A stretch of 8,797 nt of DNA, taken from positions 1 through 8,797 of the forward strand of contig JAIFLS010000144.1 of NCBI GenBank assembly GCA_020048935.1. Direction: 5' to 3'. Each line of letters begins with the position of its first letter. Position 1 is the stretch's first letter. Of this stretch, positions 6,500 to 8,797 are shown one piece after another. The notes below the pieces were generated by a model. The model saw only the letters and a list, made by a program, of their open reading frames with translations, ran no database searches and was not told the DNA's origin. The translations under genes were made by a program, and so were the position numbers. The stretch is from a bacterium (GTDB lineage Bacteria; Verrucomicrobiota; Kiritimatiellia; UBA8416).

Positions 6500-7589
6500 A
6501 TCGCTGATAAATCGGAATATACCTGTGCGGCGTGGCCAGAATGATAATCGCCATCGGAGTCTCGTAGCTCGCGCCGGTGGTTCCGTTCTTGTTCTTGGTT
6601 CCGCCCCAAGCACCATCCGCACCCTGCTTGCGAATCAGCGCATCGCGAATCAGCGGATACCACTCGGAATAGTACTCATCTCCTGCCTGAACCATGGCGT
6701 GAATGGCGTAGTAATGACCGTAGTAGTAATGCCCGAAATTGTTATCGATGATGCCGGGAGACCTTTCCTTGAGAAAGCGCAGTGCGGACAGAACCATTTC
6801 GGATCCGCGCTCACCAGCAAGCTGCGCGGCGTATGCACCACCCCCAGTACAGGCAATGGAATCATTCTTCTGAACTCCTGTCGGCACATAGTTGAATCCG
6901 CCAGTGGCCTGGCTGGTTGCGGACTCAAAATAAGTAACGACTTTTGCAATCGTCTCATTAGGCACGACGATGCCCGCTTGCCGCGCGGAAGCAAGGGCGA
7001 CAAAAACCATCACCGTTACGGATGTATCCTGGCCTGCGTCCGAACTCGGCTGATACCGCCAGCCGCCGCCTTCATTCTGAGAACGCAGTATCACATTAAC
7101 CGCCGCTTCAACGGCCTTTTGAATTTCGTCATCCTCATTCCTGTCCCTGGTCATGCCCCACATCTCGGTAAGCGCCAGCGTGGCAAGCCCATGTTCATAC
7201 ATCGATGAGCCCAGATAGCCCTCCGGCGCTTCTTTAGCCTTCTTGAGCAGCCAGTCCTTGGCCTTGTTTAATGCGTCACCATTTGGGCCTGAACCGGGGA
7301 ACTGCGCTTTCGACATGAACGCCATCAATGCCAGCGACGTAATCGCAACCTCTCTTTCGCCAACATCTCCGGCGGCCCAGGACCCGTCAGCTCTCTGGGT
7401 AGCGAGCAGATGCTTCAGCCCCCGATCAATCGCCTCCGATGCCTTCGCAGTCAACTCCGGCGAATCATTGGCTCCAGTGGCAAGCGGCAAGTGGCAAGCG
7501 GCAAGGATAGAGAACACTATGAAACCGGCAACGACCTTCGCCCGCACACCGAACCCTGACCTTGGCCCTCTGACCTCTGACCTCTTCAT
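6498..7589 (-). CDS. Squalene-cyclase-like (prenyltransferase/squalene oxidase repeat) probable lipoprotein
   Basis: A 363-residue protein with an alpha-toroid fold built from QW-type repeats. Visible repeat ends are QRADGSW (65-71), QNEGGGW (171-177), a diverged ATGGFNY near 228-234, and QGADGAW (322-328); it also has an aromatic block FGHYYYGHYYAIHAM at 285-299 and ends in RYIPIYQR. It is about half the length of a true squalene-hopene cyclase and I see no DxDD catalytic acid motif, so it is probably not a terpene cyclase but a binding or structural toroid. The N-terminus carries a long basic n-region, a hydrophobic core (19-31) and a lipobox LAAC with Cys32, suggesting a lipid-anchored envelope protein; signal peptidase I cleavage near residue 40 is the alternative. 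The ATG overlaps the upstream stop (ATGA), with AAAGG 8 bases before it. A GTG at 7547 (residue 15) would also give a good signal peptide. In PVC bacteria such proteins, as I recall, often accompany MoxR/DUF58/VWA genes, none of which is visible here. Confidence 0.94.
   Translation of the reverse strand: MKRSEVRGPRSGFGVRAKVVAGFIVFSILAACHLPLATGANDSPELTAKASEAIDRGLKHLLATQRADGSWAAGDVGEREVAITSLALMAFMSKAQFPGSGPNGDALNKAKDWLLKKAKEAPEGYLGSSMYEHGLATLALTEMWGMTRDRNEDDEIQKAVEAAVNVILRSQNEGGGWRYQPSSDAGQDTSVTVMVFVALASARQAGIVVPNETIAKVVTYFESATSQATGGFNYVPTGVQKNDSIACTGGGAYAAQLAGERGSEMVLSALRFLKERSPGIIDNNFGHYYYGHYYAIHAMVQAGDEYYSEWYPLIRDALIRKQGADGAWGGTKNKNGTTGASYETPMAIIILATPHRYIPIYQR
7476..7503. repeat. Four perfect AGYGGCA heptamers in the lipobox-coding region
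   Basis: Four contiguous seven-base units on the plus strand (7476, 7483, 7490, 7497) read AGYGGCA, with the third base alternating T, C, T, C, so the tract is also two exact copies of a 14-mer. On the coding strand it encodes residues 29-38 of the squalene-cyclase-like protein, including lipobox Cys32 and the LPLAT segment after it. This is the cleanest repeat in the window and looks recently expanded. Confidence 0.88.
7554..7588. repeat. CTCTGAC heptamer tract at the start of the squalene-cyclase-like gene
   Basis: Five seven-base units on the plus strand: CCCTGAC (7554), CTTGGCC (7561), two exact CTCTGAC copies (7568 and 7575) and CTCTTCA (7582). On the coding strand the array begins with the stop codon of the upstream gene, contains most of the ATG of the next, and encodes residues 1-12 (MKRSEVRGPRSG). 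The SEVRG-type peptide is what a GAGGTCA repeat gives when translated. Confidence 0.8.
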
Positions 7590-8797
7590 TTCGCCAGCCT
7601 TTCATAATAGTCCTTGAGAATCGCCCGGTATTCCAGCGGCAGTTCGCGGGCAAAATTCTCGTTAAGCGCTGCGCGATCACGTCGCCCGAGCACCTCCCAT
7701 TCCAGCTTGCCGTCCGGCGGTCTGACCCCTGTGACCATGCCGGGCATAAAGAGCATAAGAAGATCTTCTTGCTCAGAGAAGTCCTCCGTTGGAACCGGGT
7801 CACCAGAACTGGGACCGGGTTGATTCACATAGAACTTGAGAGCGTATTCCGCGACAAAGTGACGAAGCCCCTCAGCCGCTTTCCTCTGATTCTCAACGGA
7901 CTTCGTGCGATCCTTTGCCTTGGCACCCGCCGCAGCCAGGGCGAGACGTTCCTGTGCGGCGACAAGGTTGCGATGCAGGTTCGCAGGCGGCAGCGGCTGA
8001 ACCGGTTCTATAACCACCGGCTCTCCCTTCTTGGGCTTCTTGACCGTATCCGGAATCACAGGATTCTTATGGAGCTTGGCCCGCTCGATATACGGACCAC
8101 ATGCGTTCCCAAACGCAAGCAGTTTTGCCTCAAAGGCTGCTGTCTCATCCGGCTTGGCCGCAGAGCTCTCGCGGTACATATCTTTCTGCCGGGCCGCCAT
8201 CGCCAGCACTTCACGCAACAAGACGAACTGCTCCGGAATCGGCTGCGCTGGTGCCGGAGCGCTAAGAACAGCGGCAAGCCGCTGCATCAGCGTTAGAAGT
8301 GTGCCAAGGTCTTCACCGAGAGTCCTCTCCACCTGCTGCATCTTTTCTGCCGCCGTGGCCAGATCGCCGCTCTTCAGCAGGTCCCCGGCTTCGGCCATAT
8401 GTGTTACGGAAGTCACCATGATACCAAATCCGGTGATTTCATTAATGAGCTTGCTGTATTCCTGTGCTCTCACCCTCAGCGCAGCCTGCTCCACGGCCAG
8501 CACGACCGCATCTGCCTTGTCAGTCGACTTCTCGCGAAGCGTGCGCTGAGCCTCCCGTATAAGAATGCCTTCCGGAATGGTCTCATGAAGGGCTTCAGTG
8601 ATTTCCAGTAGGTACCGATACTGCGGAATAACCGTATCTATCTTGCCGCGCAGGTCCGCCAACGTTTCAACGATAAACGTCTGCGCATCGAGCGCCTCAA
8701 CTGGGTCTTTAGCTTCCATAGCGGTACCGGCAGCAGCCATATCATCCTTGGCAAACAGCATCACCGTTCCCGATTCGACCAAATGGGAGATCGGATC
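7586..8797 (-). CDS. Helical protein with proline-rich linkers, 5' end cut off by window edge
   Basis: The frame is open to the right edge, giving 403 visible residues, so the true start lies outside the window; the TTG at 8782 is only an internal possibility. The protein is highly helical and charged, with a coiled-coil-like Ala/Glu/Lys/Leu composition over about residues 15-180 (for example IPEGILIREAQRTLREK at 74-90), a Lys/Pro linker near 246-272 (VKKPKKGEPVV), a second helical stretch about 273-322, and an acidic Pro-rich segment about 323-345. It ends in LNENFARELPLEYRAILKDYYERLAK-type sequence (tail about 377-403). I recall similar tails (PPEYR...DYYRAL) on uncharacterised PVC proteins encoded beside MoxR, DUF58 and VWA genes, but that is recollection. 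The visible part holds no membrane segment; an N-terminal anchor could lie upstream. Its TGA overlaps the next gene's ATG, so the two are translationally coupled. Function unknown. Confidence 0.92.
   Translation of the reverse strand, partial: DPISHLVESGTVMLFAKDDMAAAGTAMEAKDPVEALDAQTFIVETLADLRGKIDTVIPQYRYLLEITEALHETIPEGILIREAQRTLREKSTDKADAVVLAVEQAALRVRAQEYSKLINEITGFGIMVTSVTHMAEAGDLLKSGDLATAAEKMQQVERTLGEDLGTLLTLMQRLAAVLSAPAPAQPIPEQFVLLREVLAMAARQKDMYRESSAAKPDETAAFEAKLLAFGNACGPYIERAKLHKNPVIPDTVKKPKKGEPVVIEPVQPLPPANLHRNLVAAQERLALAAAGAKAKDRTKSVENQRKAAEGLRHFVAEYALKFYVNQPGPSSGDPVPTEDFSEQEDLLMLFMPGMVTGVRPPDGKLEWEVLGRRDRAALNENFARELPLEYRAILKDYYERLAK

Noticed and set aside
6456..7208. Plus-strand open frame of 250 codons
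   Set aside because: It is the complement of the squalene-cyclase-like gene, whose QW-type motifs and C-terminal signature are unmistakable.
5264..7588. A CRISPR array or an insertion sequence as explanation for the repeats
   Set aside because: The units are seven bases, contiguous and without spacers, and there is no transposase, terminal inverted repeat or target duplication.
6498..7589. Annotating the toroid protein as an active squalene-hopene cyclase
   Set aside because: At 363 residues it is about half the usual length, carries an export signal, and shows no DxDD acid motif; QDTSVT at 187-192 is not that motif.
7586..8782. Treating the TTG at 8782 as the true start of the rightmost gene
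   Set aside because: The frame stays open to the window edge, and the sequence after TTG has no signal peptide or ribosome binding site, so the gene is more likely 5'-truncated by the window.

Overview
The window is one tightly packed stretch of five genes, all on the minus strand. It reads from right to left as a single probable operon that enters at the right edge and leaves at the left edge. Gene junctions, in transcription order, are a 4-base ATGA overlap, a 13-base gap, a 4-base gap and a 14-base gap. I see no rRNA, tRNA, CRISPR array, insertion sequence, internal promoter or terminator. The long plus-strand reading frames are antisense shadows of these genes.

Gene order: (1) 5'-truncated helical protein ending in a Tyr/Arg-rich tail (8797 to 7586); (2) probable lipoprotein with squalene-cyclase-type alpha-toroid repeats (7589 to 6498); (3) 924-residue exported protein with two thioredoxin-like folds and a TPR-like C-terminus (6484 to 3710); (4) its tandem paralogue of 914 residues (3705 to 961); (5) 3'-truncated exported helical protein (946 to the left edge). 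Genes 2 to 5 each start with an export signal, so the cluster builds envelope or periplasmic proteins. Both thioredoxin-like folds in both paralogues lack a CxxC active site, which suggests binding or scaffolding rather than redox chemistry.

The organism is probably a Gram-negative member of the PVC superphylum (Planctomycetota, Kiritimatiellota, Lentisphaerota or relatives). This is inferred from the squalene-cyclase-like protein with the C-terminal signature RYIPIYQR, the large secreted thioredoxin/TPR proteins, and the general style of the locus. It uses Shine-Dalgarno initiation: one gene has a near-perfect anti-16S match. The phylum call is recollection and inference, not proven here.

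The most unusual feature is a set of at least four short tandem arrays, all with a period of exactly seven bases but with unrelated unit sequences (about TGAYNAC, CTCTGAC, AGYGGCA and GNTGCTG). Two start at or just after the stop codon of one gene and supply the start codon of the next. One encodes the lipobox region of the lipoprotein. One fills a linker that is longer in one paralogue than in the other. Shared period without shared sequence argues against copies of one mobile element, and suggests a process that generates seven-base repeats which genes then absorb into poorly constrained protein segments.
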